16,739 nucleotides of DNA from Roseibacillus sp. (GCA_002729275.1 PBTP01000078.1:7981-24719), one strand, 5' to 3'; numbered from the stretch's first letter, positions 1 through 7,732 are shown. Notes: generated from the letters alone by a model not told the origin. Translations and numbers: made by a program.

Positions 1-1346
1 TGAGCAAGGCGGGCGGCGAGGCGCTTGACCACGGAAGGATTGTCCTTCGCAACATCTTTCTTTTCGTAGGGGTCCCTGGCGATGTTGAAGAGCATGTCAC
101 CCATGAGTTTCCAGGGACCACTTCGGATGGTAGGAACCCGGACGCTGCCGGTGACCTCAAAGACGATTTCCTTGCGCGGGCTGGCTGCTCCCTCGAAGAG
201 CATGGCGTTCATATCAAGACCATCAACTTTGGTCTCCTGCCGGGGATTGGCCCCGGCCAACTTGATGAAGGTAGAGTAGAAGTCGGCAACAAACATCATT
301 CCGTCGTTGGAGGTGAGGGGCTTGGTGTGGCCGGGCCAGCGGAGGAGGCAGGGAACGCGAACGCCTCCTTCGAAGGTGGTATTCTTGGTGCCCCTCCAGG
401 GTGTACTCATGGATTCGAGGACCGGTCCGTTGTCGTTGGTAAAGATGAACAGGGTGTTATCGCGGAAGCCATGCTTGTCGATGGCGTCAGCGATCCGTCC
501 CACCGCAGTGTCGAGGGAGCGAAGCATGCCATCACGGATAGCGAGGGGGTCCTTCTCTTCATTTACAAAGTCTGCGGGCGGGTTGAGAGGTCCATGGACA
601 GCGTTGAAGGGAACATAGAGGAAGAAGGGCTTCTTCCTGTCGAGGGCCCGGTCCGCGATAACCCGTTCGGCCTCTGCAGCGAAGAGGTCGGTGGCGTAGC
701 CTTCCTCCTGCAGGGGTTTCTGGTTGCGGTGCCAGTCGTACACCGCGAAACGGGCGGGGGCATTGTGGACGATGGTCTTGGTGTAATAGTCGATACCCCA
801 GGCGTAGTGGCCATACTGGTGCATGAATCCCTGGCCCATGGGGAGGTGCTCCTCAAGCCATTCCCCACAGTGCCATTTACCCACCAGAGCTGTGAAATAT
901 CCGGCTTCTCGAAGGGCCTCAGCAATGGTGCGTTCCTCGGTGTCCAGGGCATGAATGCGCCTTGTTGGTTCTCCCCGGTCGTTGTGCGCGAGGGTCAGGC
1001 CAAGAGCCTTCAGGTAACTTGGCTTGCCAAAATCCTCGGAGCGCCAGTCCATCCAATTCCGGAAGGCGTAGCGACCAGTAAGAAAAGCGCCACGGGTTGG
1101 CGCGCAGACGGAGTGGGTGTAGAACTGGGTCAGGCTGAGGCTCTCTCTGGCCAGCTTATCCAGATTAGGAGTGAGGCCCTTGGTGCTGCCGTTGAAGCCT
1201 GGCTGGTTCCAGCCCATGTCGTCCGACATGATGAAGACGATATTGGGCCGACTCCCGGCCTCACCTGCAGCCCTCCCAGCCATGGGGAAAAAGAGCAAGG
1301 GGAAGAGTCCGGTCAGGATAAGGATGATCTTCTTCATGCTGGGCAT
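1..1346 (-). CDS. Secreted type I sulfatase, C-terminus cut by window edge
   Basis: Hydrolyses sulfate esters, probably on a sulfated polysaccharide, in the periplasm or outside the cell. The frame stays open to the left edge, giving 448 codons, and the visible end (YEKKDVAKDNPSVVKRL) matches the usual sulfatase tail, so only a short piece is probably missing. An N-terminal signal peptide (MPSMKKIILILTGLFPLLFF) is followed by RPNIVFIMSDD with metal-binding Asp42 and Asp43. The formylglycine motif CAPTR has its Cys at residue 81, so it is a Cys-type enzyme needing a formylglycine-generating enzyme not seen here. GKWH (Lys157, His159) and FTNDNGP (Asp305, Asn306) supply further active-site residues. 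Two starts are possible, 1346 and 1337 (MKK); both leave a good signal peptide and neither has a clear ribosome site. The substrate cannot be read from sequence. It lies downstream of an oxidoreductase on the same strand but behind a terminator, so it is probably transcribed separately. Confidence 0.95.
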   Translation of the reverse strand, partial: MPSMKKIILILTGLFPLLFFPMAGRAAGEAGSRPNIVFIMSDDMGWNQPGFNGSTKGLTPNLDKLARESLSLTQFYTHSVCAPTRGAFLTGRYAFRNWMDWRSEDFGKPSYLKALGLTLAHNDRGEPTRRIHALDTEERTIAEALREAGYFTALVGKWHCGEWLEEHLPMGQGFMHQYGHYAWGIDYYTKTIVHNAPARFAVYDWHRNQKPLQEEGYATDLFAAEAERVIADRALDRKKPFFLYVPFNAVHGPLNPPADFVNEEKDPLAIRDGMLRSLDTAVGRIADAIDKHGFRDNTLFIFTNDNGPVLESMSTPWRGTKNTTFEGGVRVPCLLRWPGHTKPLTSNDGMMFVADFYSTFIKLAGANPRQETKVDGLDMNAMLFEGAASPRKEIVFEVTGSVRVPTIRSGPWKLMGDMLFNIARDPYEKKDVAKDNPSVVKRLAARLA

Positions 1347-1402
1347 CAAAGAGGAGCGGGCGGTAGATTCAAGGTTTCTGTTGCTTCCTTACACCAAAAG
1401 AG

Positions 1403-1436
1403 AGGCCCGCTTCCCCTTCCGGGGCGAAGCGGGCCT
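1403..1436 (-). terminator. Intrinsic terminator of the oxidoreductase gene
   Basis: A perfect 11-base inverted repeat, AGGCCCGCTTC (1403-1413) and GAAGCGGGCCT (1426-1436), encloses a short C/G-rich loop. Read on the minus strand, the hairpin is followed by CTCTCTTTT. It sits 46 bases past the oxidoreductase stop codon and upstream of the sulfatase start. The plus-strand side is not T-rich, so the orientation is minus. It should insulate the sulfatase from read-through. Confidence 0.85.
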
Positions 1437-1481
1437 ATTCCGTTCGCTGGAGCAATACCTCCAGCTCGATGATTTGAGGCT

Positions 1482-2855
1482 TCAGACGTCGAGGTTGTAG
1501 CCCTCACGCGGGTCGATAGTAACCCACTTGTTGGCTTCCTCGTGGTTGGTGAATTTTCCACTCTGGTCGTCCCATTTGAGCTCTTCGCCCGGAAAACGTA
1601 GTGCCACGGCACCAAGAGCAAGGGCTGCTGACATGGGAGCGGCATACATGAAGTTGCTCCCAGGAGCGTTGATGTCGCCTTTCTTGGCCGCATCTACCCA
1701 CTCACGGTGGTGATCTGTGCCCTTTAGCTTGCGATGCTCTCCCTGCCAGCGGGCAGATTCCCGGGCGATGGCGTCCTTGTCGAACTTGGATCCTACTGCG
1801 ACCGGCCTTGGGGTCCCGGCATGCGATCCACCCATGGCAGACATCTTGCTGCCAACGATGAGACAGCCATTCCCGCCCATGTTGAGGCCGGGATCAGCTC
1901 CGGCGGGAGGCTTGGGTCGCTTGCCGCCGTCATGCCAGACCATTTTGACTCCCTTAGGGCAGACCTTGGTGGCGGGGAAATGGAAGTGAATCACCGACCA
2001 CTTGGGATAGGCAACCCCTGCCGGGGCAGAGGCCTCTGCGGTGATGGAGGTCGGCAATGTCAGTCCGCAGGTCCAGAATGCGGGGTCCATATTGTGGCAG
2101 GCCATGTCACCCATGGCGCCTGCGCCAAAGTCCCACCATCCGCGCCACGAGAAGGGGAGGAAGCCTTTGCCAAAGGGCCGCTTTTCCATCGGTCCGACCC
2201 AGGAGTCCCAATCGAGTCCCTTCGGAACTGGTGCCTCTGCAGGATACTTGGTCATGCCCTGAGGCCAGATGGGACGATTGGACCAGGAGTGCAGTTCGAG
2301 CACTTCGCCAAAGGCTCCGTCGTCCATCATCTTCTTCCAGAGCTTCAGGCCTGAGCCTGCATGACCCTGGTTCCCCATCTGAGTAACCACCTTGTATTTC
2401 TTGGTTGCTTCAAGAAGAGCCATGCACTCGCCGTAGGTGCGGGCGAGAGGTTTTTGAACGTAAACGTGCTTTCCGAGTTTCATGGCTGCGAGGGCTGCAA
2501 CCGCATGGACATGATCAGGCGTCGAAACTACCACGGCATCGATCTCGTCCTTGTGCTTGGCGAGCATCTCCCGGTAATCCGTGTAGCTTGGAACCTTGCT
2601 GTATTTGTTGAAGTGGCCCTTCGCCCGGCCCTCGTCAACGTCGCACATGGCGATGAGCTTCCCTCCGCTTGAAACCGTATTATCGAGGTCGCTGCTACCC
2701 TTGCCGCCACAGCCGATCTGAGCGAAGCGGAGAGGTTTTCCCTTGTGGTGATCCCCGTAAACTAATTCGGCAGAACCAAGTGTGGCCGCAGCAGCGGTGG
2801 TGGTCCCAAGGAAGCGACGACGATTGGACTGAGCCGGGTTGGATGGTTCGGACAT
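1482..2855 (-). CDS. Tat-exported Gfo/Idh/MocA family oxidoreductase
   Basis: A 457-residue NAD(P)-dependent sugar or polyol dehydrogenase-like protein. The N-terminus carries a twin-arginine signal (NRRRFLG, residues 11-17, then an Ala/Thr-rich stretch), so it is exported folded with cofactor. The Rossmann motif FAQIGCGGKG has the GxGxxG glycines at 48, 50 and 53. The family's EKP motif appears as QKP (134-136), keeping the Lys. The later SWSNRPIWPQGM and GGNGCLIVGSK segments are typical of the large set of exported members in Verrucomicrobiota and Planctomycetota. In related proteins these act on sugar derivatives, but the substrate here is unknown. The ATG at 2855 begins just before the Tat motif; no Shine-Dalgarno sequence is seen. 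A terminator follows the gene and a divergent propeller gene starts 167 bases upstream, so it is probably monocistronic. Confidence 0.95.
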   Translation of the reverse strand: MSEPSNPAQSNRRRFLGTTTAAAATLGSAELVYGDHHKGKPLRFAQIGCGGKGSSDLDNTVSSGGKLIAMCDVDEGRAKGHFNKYSKVPSYTDYREMLAKHKDEIDAVVVSTPDHVHAVAALAAMKLGKHVYVQKPLARTYGECMALLEATKKYKVVTQMGNQGHAGSGLKLWKKMMDDGAFGEVLELHSWSNRPIWPQGMTKYPAEAPVPKGLDWDSWVGPMEKRPFGKGFLPFSWRGWWDFGAGAMGDMACHNMDPAFWTCGLTLPTSITAEASAPAGVAYPKWSVIHFHFPATKVCPKGVKMVWHDGGKRPKPPAGADPGLNMGGNGCLIVGSKMSAMGGSHAGTPRPVAVGSKFDKDAIARESARWQGEHRKLKGTDHHREWVDAAKKGDINAPGSNFMYAAPMSAALALGAVALRFPGEELKWDDQSGKFTNHEEANKWVTIDPREGYNLDV

Positions 2856-2871
2856 GAGAGGACTAGAGCGG

Positions 2872-2891
2872 CTTGAAGAGAGGTTTTCAAG
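2872..2891. promoter_or_regulatory. Candidate operator, CTTGAA-N8-TTCAAG
   Basis: A perfect two-fold symmetric site with 6-base arms and an 8-base spacer lies 17 to 36 bases upstream of the oxidoreductase ATG, in the divergent region shared with the propeller gene. The size and spacing fit a dimeric regulator site. There is no second copy in the window to support it. Confidence 0.25.
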
Positions 2892-3022
2892 AGTAAGAGT
2901 TGAGGGAGATGCTCATGTGAGTAGTCCCTTTGTGAAGGTGGCGCAGGTAGATCGGGGCTCTCGAGGTCCTTCTGCGGTTTTTATTGACTGGAAGCATGGA
3001 GTTACCAGCCTATCCAGATATC

Positions 3023-4261
3023 ATGAAACTTGGCATATATGGAACCATCGCCCTGCTCGTTTTTACCGCTATAGCTAGTGCGGAATGGTTTCAATTCCGT
3101 GGCCCCGGTGGTCAGGGAATCTCCGCGGCCAAGGATATTCCCCTGAAGTGGGGGCTCAAGAAGGGAATCGCGTGGAAAAAGAAACTTCCCGGAAAGGGCT
3201 GGTCCTCTCCGGTGATCGGAGAGGGTAAGGTTATTCTTACGATCTCCCGGCAGGAGGGGGAGAAAGTCAGCTTGGGAGCTCTTGCGATCGACGTGCGGAG
3301 TGGTGACGTAGTCTGGAGTCAGGATCTATTTACTCCCGGAGCGGCCGAGGTCAGAAAACGTCATTCCAAAAATGGTCTCGCTAGCGCGACGCCCTATCTC
3401 GAGCAAGGGGTGGCCTATGTCCATTTCGGACACATGGGAACTGCGGCTCTCCGGCTTAGCGATGGAGAGGTAATCTGGAAGCAGGTCGTCAAGTATCCAC
3501 CGGTACATGGGACTGGTAGTTCTCCCATAGTGGTAGATGGCAAAATGATTTTCAATGCGGATGGAGCATCGGATCCGATGATTGTTGCTCTTGATCAGAA
3601 GAAAGGGGAGATGGAGTGGAAGACACCCCGTGAGCAGGAGGTCAAGAAAACCTTCTCCTTTGGAACTCCGCTGGTGATCGAGGTTGAAGGTCGCAGGCAG
3701 ATAATCAGTCAGGCGAGTGGCAAAGTCTCGGCCTACGACCCCGCCAATGGAAAAGAGATATGGAAGGTTCTCTATGGTGAAGGGTATTCGGTTGTGCCGC
3801 GTCCAGTGTATGCCAATGAAATGCTTTATGTAGCGACAGGGTTTGACCGGTCCTCGCTTCTTGCGATCCGCCCGAAAGGAGCAAAAGGAGACGTCACAGC
3901 AACTCACGTCGTCTTCAAGGAAGACCGCTATATTCCCAAGACGCCCAGTTTTGTTGAAAGGGGAGGCTACCTGTATCTTGTCGATGATACCGGTTCCCTT
4001 ACCTGCCGGGATGGTAAAAGTGGGGAACTGAAGTGGAGAGAGAAGATTCCCGGGAACTTTTCCTCCTCGCCTGTCCTCATTGACGACAAGCTCTACCTTG
4101 CTACCGAAGATGGCGTAGCCTATGTGGCGACTGTTTCTCCCGAGGGCTGCGAGATAGTCTTCGAGCTGGAGATGGAGGAGCGCATTCTTGCTTCACCAGC
4201 TCTCATTGATGGCGCCCTTTTCCTTCGCTCCGAAGAGCACTTGTGGAAGATCGGGGGCTAG
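3023..4261 (+). CDS. Secreted PQQ-like beta-propeller repeat protein
   Basis: A 412-residue exported protein. The start at 3023 is chosen because MKLGIYGTIALLVFTAIASA is a clean signal peptide cleaved before EWFQFRG; upstream in-frame TTG (2984) and ATG (2996) would add residues before the signal. The mature protein opens with WFQFRGPGGQG, the hallmark of PQQ-binding-like propellers common in Verrucomicrobiota and Planctomycetota. It continues with repeated blades of the form AxDxxxGxxxW (for example AIDVRSGDVVW, AYDPANGKEIW and CRDGKSGELKW). The fold resembles BamB and quinoprotein dehydrogenases, but the catalytic features of quinoprotein alcohol dehydrogenases are not evident, so a binding or scaffolding role is as likely as an enzyme. 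It is divergent from the Tat oxidoreductase and may share its control region. Confidence 0.9.
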   Translation: MKLGIYGTIALLVFTAIASAEWFQFRGPGGQGISAAKDIPLKWGLKKGIAWKKKLPGKGWSSPVIGEGKVILTISRQEGEKVSLGALAIDVRSGDVVWSQDLFTPGAAEVRKRHSKNGLASATPYLEQGVAYVHFGHMGTAALRLSDGEVIWKQVVKYPPVHGTGSSPIVVDGKMIFNADGASDPMIVALDQKKGEMEWKTPREQEVKKTFSFGTPLVIEVEGRRQIISQASGKVSAYDPANGKEIWKVLYGEGYSVVPRPVYANEMLYVATGFDRSSLLAIRPKGAKGDVTATHVVFKEDRYIPKTPSFVERGGYLYLVDDTGSLTCRDGKSGELKWREKIPGNFSSSPVLIDDKLYLATEDGVAYVATVSPEGCEIVFELEMEERILASPALIDGALFLRSEEHLWKIGG

Positions 4262-4324
4262 TTAATGCGGCAGGCCGTGGGTGGTGAGGGAAGCTAAGCA
4301 TTATCTTCAAAAGAAGAGTTCTCT

Positions 4325-4972
4325 TTAGCTGTCAGGAGGTTTGTCTCCCGGCAGGGGCGATCTTAGGGCTGGCTCCCGGGGTGAGGGGGTCAGCGGTGAG
4401 GGGCCTCGAAGTCGATGCCCGATAACCTTTAGCTGAATCTCGCGAGCCTTTTTTATTCCATCCCGGAGGACCACCTGCCAAAGGCGAGTCTGCCCGGTTT
4501 TCACGGAGTGAATCATCAGGAGACTAAGGACCCCAGCGTGGTTAATATCATTACGACCCGGCGTAGCGTCACTGGTGGGATGAGAGTGGAAAGAGCCGAG
4601 AATCGAGGACTCCTGGTGTTTGGCTACTTTTCGAATACGCCGGATGCTAGGGGCTGACAACTCGAAGGAGTGGGACTGAATACTTGCGTTCTCCGCGAAG
4701 AACAGCTCAAGAGTTTCGTTATTATCTGCATGCTGAAGAATAGCACCGCAGATCTCGCGGTTTCCTTCAGCGGCTGCGGACAAGGCTTCACGTTTGAGGC
4801 GAAGATTTTCCTCGAGGGGAAGTTGGTAGGAGGATTTGATCCAGTTCGGATCGAGATGGGGCCGGTCTTCGTAAGTCCGGGTATGCTCACATGCCGAGCT
4901 CATAAGCACACCGGTGAGTGCAAGCCCGGCAGAGCAAAATCGCAGGCTCCGTAGATGGCTATTTGTATTCAA
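4325..4972 (-). CDS. Putative lipoprotein with JAMM/MPN (JAB) metalloprotease motif
   Basis: About 215 residues from a TTG start at 4972. An open frame continues upstream to 5134, but those 54 codons overlap the preceding small gene and carry no signal sequence; the TTG instead gives a charged start, a hydrophobic stretch (FCSAGLALTGVLM) and a weak lipobox SSAC with Cys28. The JAMM metalloprotease signature is present. The catalytic Glu is in REICGAIL (Glu73), and the zinc ligands are in FHSHPTSDATPGRND (His129, His131, Asp142). The family pattern HxHx7SxxD has Gly139 where Ser is expected. JAMM proteins cleave isopeptide or peptide bonds, usually in the cytoplasm, so export would be unusual. 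The last 30 or so residues are Pro/Arg-rich and come from GC-rich repetitive DNA. The gene overlaps the small gene before it by 14 bases, implying translational coupling. Confidence 0.75.
   Translation of the reverse strand: MNTNSHLRSLRFCSAGLALTGVLMSSACEHTRTYEDRPHLDPNWIKSSYQLPLEENLRLKREALSAAAEGNREICGAILQHADNNETLELFFAENASIQSHSFELSAPSIRRIRKVAKHQESSILGSFHSHPTSDATPGRNDINHAGVLSLLMIHSVKTGQTRLWQVVLRDGIKKAREIQLKVIGHRLRGPSPLTPSPREPALRSPLPGDKPPDS
4380..4403. repeat. Short direct repeat GGTGAGGGG
   Basis: GGTGAGGGG occurs at 4380-4388 and again at 4395-4403, 15 bases apart, inside a G-rich stretch encoding the proline-rich tail of the JAMM-motif protein. A near copy (GGTGAGGGA) lies in the adjacent noncoding spacer around 4282. 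The composition is unlike the rest of that gene and may be an intergenic-type repeat absorbed into the reading frame. Confidence 0.4.
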
Positions 4973-5243
4973 CGACTCCGCCGGATAAACTATTTTCCTC
5001 GTTGCGGGCCCAGAGGTGCTTTTCCGCGTGTGGGCTATCGGGGGTCCAGTGACTGGACCACGTTCCATTGACGGGGTGGTAGAACTGTTCCTTGCCAGAT
5101 TCTTCAGGAGGCGACTTCGCAAGGGATCCTCCACTGCATGCGGATATGGTCATGGATCCCGGTAGGATCACAGAGGCCGATAGGATATCAATGAGGGTTG
5201 GCCTGATGGTGACTGTCACAAGTCCAGTTCGGGTCGGAATCAA
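4959..5243 (-). CDS. Small putative lipoprotein, unknown function
   Basis: A 94-residue protein I do not recognise. Its TTG start overlaps the stop codon of the preceding 646-residue gene (TTGA), and its own stop overlaps the TTG start of the JAMM-motif gene by 14 bases. Such stop/start overlaps at both ends favour a real gene in a coupled operon. The N-terminal 36 residues are fairly hydrophobic and end in SMTISAC, where ISAC fits a lipobox. This predicts a mature protein of about 59 residues beginning CSGGSLAKSPPEE, containing an aromatic segment (FYHPVNGTWSSHWTPDSPHA). The signal is imperfect (an Asp in the hydrophobic part) and the start is not ATG. The alternative is that this stretch is noncoding and the JAMM-motif gene starts further upstream. 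Confidence 0.5.
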   Translation of the reverse strand: MIPTRTGLVTVTIRPTLIDILSASVILPGSMTISACSGGSLAKSPPEESGKEQFYHPVNGTWSSHWTPDSPHAEKHLWARNEENSLSGGVVEYK

Positions 5244-7180
5244 TTGACGGCTTCAGACCGGACAGATGGAGGAAGGAGGTCGTTGTCGGGCAGGACCTTG
5301 TCGAGAAGGCGTTGGAATCCTTCTTCCGCCATTTCGCTGGCCGGGTAGATCTTGAGGGCCTTGAGATACCATGCCATCGCAGAGCCGGTCTGGTCGCGCC
5401 GCGAGTCCTCGAAGTTTTTGGCTCGTTGCAGGGCGTCCACAAAGGAAGAGACCTTGGGGATGATGGTTTCGATTTCTTCCCCGAGCTTAGGATCCTTGGA
5501 GTATTCCTGCTGCGAGCGCTTCTCCGCAAGAGCTTCATAGGCTGCGAAACTGTTGCCTCGCTTATCTGCCTCGCGGGCCATGCCGATCGCCTTCTCGATA
5601 TCGATAATATTCTCAATCACGGTCTTGAAAGCGTCCTCGTTCGTGGCATTGCCTTTTACCGCGGCACCAAATTCATACTGACGCTTAAAAATCTCCCGGA
5701 AGTTCTGTTCTCGGAGGAGGCGCTCGAAGTCGTTCCGAGCAACCACGAGAGCGCCACTCTTGTCGAGGAGATCGCTGAACTCCTCGAGCTTGGGATTGGT
5801 AGGCCAGATCTCAGCGGCAGTCTGGATCTCTTCCTTCACCTTGTCCTTGTCCCCCTCCAGAAGAGCCGCCTTGGCTCCCTGAATGGCCATGTTGCTGGCA
5901 AAGGTATAGCCAGTGATGGCACTCTCGGCCTTGGCCGAGGGAAAATCCTTGGCGGTCTCCTTGAGAGACGCGACCAGCTCTTTAGCTTGGGTGTAATTCT
6001 TGGCCTGCATGGCGTCATACAGTTCAAAGAGGCTCCTGACGTAGAGCTGGATCCGGCGTTTCTTCTCCAGTTCCAGAGTGGCCACCGGGGCGAGATACTC
6101 TCCGATGAAGAAGGCCTCGAGAAGGCGCTTCTGAGCGGTATGAAGCTCGTCGCGCTCAAGAAGAAAGTTGACGGCCTCCACGGCTTTATTGACCTCCTGA
6201 ATCGCCTCATTGGCGACGGAGTCGAGGGTGGAGACGGTTGGGTTTACTCCAAGACTCTCACTGAACATTTTGGAGACATCGGAGTTCTTATCAATGTGGA
6301 GCGTAGAGTCCCCATCCTTCCAGATCTGGTTATAGAATCGCGAGGCCATCAGGACATGTTGATAGCGGCGCTGCATGGTCCAGAGCGCCATGTTTGCCTG
6401 ATACTGAATCTTGGAGCGGAGTTCCTGCACCTCTGACTGGGCGAGATTCTTTTTCTTCATGGCCTCGACCTCCCCGATCCGGCGGAGAATTTCGGCGTAT
6501 TCGAGGGACTGGGCTCCCCGGCCCGTGGAGGTAGCCTCGGTAGTCTGCTTGTTACCCCCTTTGTCTCCACCTTCGTTCGTAGATTTGACCTCTCCCGTCT
6601 TCTGGTCACGATCGGTGCGGGTTTTCCAGTCACCATCGCGGATTCGCTTCTGCTTTTCCTCCTCGAGGGCCATGTTCAGCTTCTGCAGGCTGCGATTATC
6701 GCGTTTTGCCAGCATGGCCACGTAAACAGCCTCTGCGAGGGTCATGCAGATACGAGCATCTGCCGGGAAAGCTGACGCCGCAGGAAGAGTTTGGTAGGCG
6801 GTCTTGATGTCCGGGCCTCCTTTCCGATAGGGTGAGAGGTCGCCAAGGATGCGGTCGATGTTGCCCCGATAGGTTTGTGCGTCCTCGGAATTTTCCTCCG
6901 GCTGGCTCAGATATTTTTCAAACCGGGAACGCATGATCCGGTTGTCCCCAAGCGGAATCGTAATCCCTGCGACCGTGATGGTCTCGTCTCCGGGATTCAG
7001 GAGCGGAATCTCCTCGCCAAAAGGGGACTGGGAGTCGGGTTGCTGCCGATTGACTGTTGTGCTGGTATCGGTAGGCGTCCGGTTCGGATTGGTTTCCGGA
7101 GCAGGGGGGGTGTATACTTGGCTCAAGGCCACGCCGCTGAAGGCGAGGAGGAGTGCGATTCGGATCAATTGATTTTTCAT
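5240..7180 (-). CDS. Large secreted helical, TPR-like protein, unknown function
   Basis: A 646-residue exported protein with no family I can name. The ATG at 7180 is preferred over an in-frame upstream start at 7240 because MKNQLIRIALLLAFSGVALSQ is a signal peptide. The first part of the mature chain is low-complexity and Pro/Thr-rich. The remainder is almost all predicted helix rich in Glu, Lys, Ala and Leu, with a charged Gly/Lys/Thr spacer in the middle (around DKGGNKQTTEA). The C-terminal part has segments resembling tetratricopeptide repeats, such as AMAWYLKALKIYPAS followed by AEEGFQRLLD. TPR-like proteins act as scaffolds, and the surrounding genes point to an envelope assembly, but that is inference. 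It follows the membrane-anchored protein by 34 bases and overlaps the next gene at its stop codon. Confidence 0.85.
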   Translation of the reverse strand: MKNQLIRIALLLAFSGVALSQVYTPPAPETNPNRTPTDTSTTVNRQQPDSQSPFGEEIPLLNPGDETITVAGITIPLGDNRIMRSRFEKYLSQPEENSEDAQTYRGNIDRILGDLSPYRKGGPDIKTAYQTLPAASAFPADARICMTLAEAVYVAMLAKRDNRSLQKLNMALEEEKQKRIRDGDWKTRTDRDQKTGEVKSTNEGGDKGGNKQTTEATSTGRGAQSLEYAEILRRIGEVEAMKKKNLAQSEVQELRSKIQYQANMALWTMQRRYQHVLMASRFYNQIWKDGDSTLHIDKNSDVSKMFSESLGVNPTVSTLDSVANEAIQEVNKAVEAVNFLLERDELHTAQKRLLEAFFIGEYLAPVATLELEKKRRIQLYVRSLFELYDAMQAKNYTQAKELVASLKETAKDFPSAKAESAITGYTFASNMAIQGAKAALLEGDKDKVKEEIQTAAEIWPTNPKLEEFSDLLDKSGALVVARNDFERLLREQNFREIFKRQYEFGAAVKGNATNEDAFKTVIENIIDIEKAIGMAREADKRGNSFAAYEALAEKRSQQEYSKDPKLGEEIETIIPKVSSFVDALQRAKNFEDSRRDQTGSAMAWYLKALKIYPASEMAEEGFQRLLDKVLPDNDLLPPSVRSEAVN

Positions 7181-7214
7181 GCCGGATGACTTGGCTGATT
7201 TCTTACTCAGTAAG

Positions 7215-7616
7215 TTAGGGTTTCTTGATCGCGGTTGCAACGTTTACGCCTCCTTCTCCCACACGGATCTTGAAAGCATAAGTGACGTCGCGGTCCAGGT
7301 TGATGGTGGCGATCTCCTCGGGAACCTTGATGAAAACGGCCTCTTCTTCTCCTCCTTCGCTCCCAACCATCAGGCAGACCCCAACCCCGGAATCACGGCT
7401 TTCGATGCGGAAGACCTTGCCTTCAACGGTGTATTCATTGCGTCGCATCGCGGTCGCATTACTGAAGGTCTCCTCCAAGGGAAGGGGTTGACCGGTGAAG
7501 CCTTCCGTCTTTCCTTTTTTCAGGAGCAGGGTTCCGGCCGCGACGAGGACCAGAACCACTGCCGCGATACCGATGATGGCGGTGGCGTTTAGACCGGAGC
7601 TGGCGCGGCGACCCAT
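7215..7616 (-). CDS. Membrane-anchored small-domain protein, possible OB fold
   Basis: A 133-residue protein with a short positively charged cytoplasmic start (MGRRAS), one transmembrane helix (about residues 9-32, ending in KKGK) and an exported C-terminal domain of about 95 residues. That domain has a beta-rich pattern (YTVEGKVFRIESRDSG, then EEAVFIKVP, then VTYAFKIRVGEGG) reminiscent of small OB-fold domains, but no motif settles it. The ATG at 7616 is clear; no Shine-Dalgarno sequence precedes it. It is the first gene of the tightly spaced minus-strand group ending at 4325 and lies 34 bases ahead of the 646-residue secreted protein, so the two are probably co-transcribed and may interact at the membrane. 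Confidence 0.85.
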   Translation of the reverse strand: MGRRASSGLNATAIIGIAAVVLVLVAAGTLLLKKGKTEGFTGQPLPLEETFSNATAMRRNEYTVEGKVFRIESRDSGVGVCLMVGSEGGEEEAVFIKVPEEIATINLDRDVTYAFKIRVGEGGVNVATAIKKP

Positions 7617-7732
7617 ATACTTGATTCTAAGAGTTGAAAGTTGATTGCCCCTGAAGTCTACGGGGGAATCGTAGATTGCTAAACTCAGGAATTCGGGATT
7701 TTCGAGTCTGAAGGGTTCGGGGAAAGGAGTGA

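Noticed and set aside
327..1472. A 381-codon open frame on the plus strand
   Set aside because: It lies opposite the sulfatase, whose active-site motifs are intact; the protein it would make has no recognisable domain. It is a codon-bias shadow.
3326..3907. A 193-codon frame on the minus strand
   Set aside because: It is antisense to the beta-propeller gene; the real gene has consistent repeats and a signal peptide.
4973..5134. N-terminal extension of the JAMM-motif gene to 5134
   Set aside because: It overlaps the small lipoprotein frame, has no signal sequence, and would place the hydrophobic signal inside the protein.
5312..6436. A 374-codon open frame on the plus strand
   Set aside because: It is antisense to the 646-residue secreted protein, which has a signal peptide and helical structure; the antisense product shows no domain or signal.
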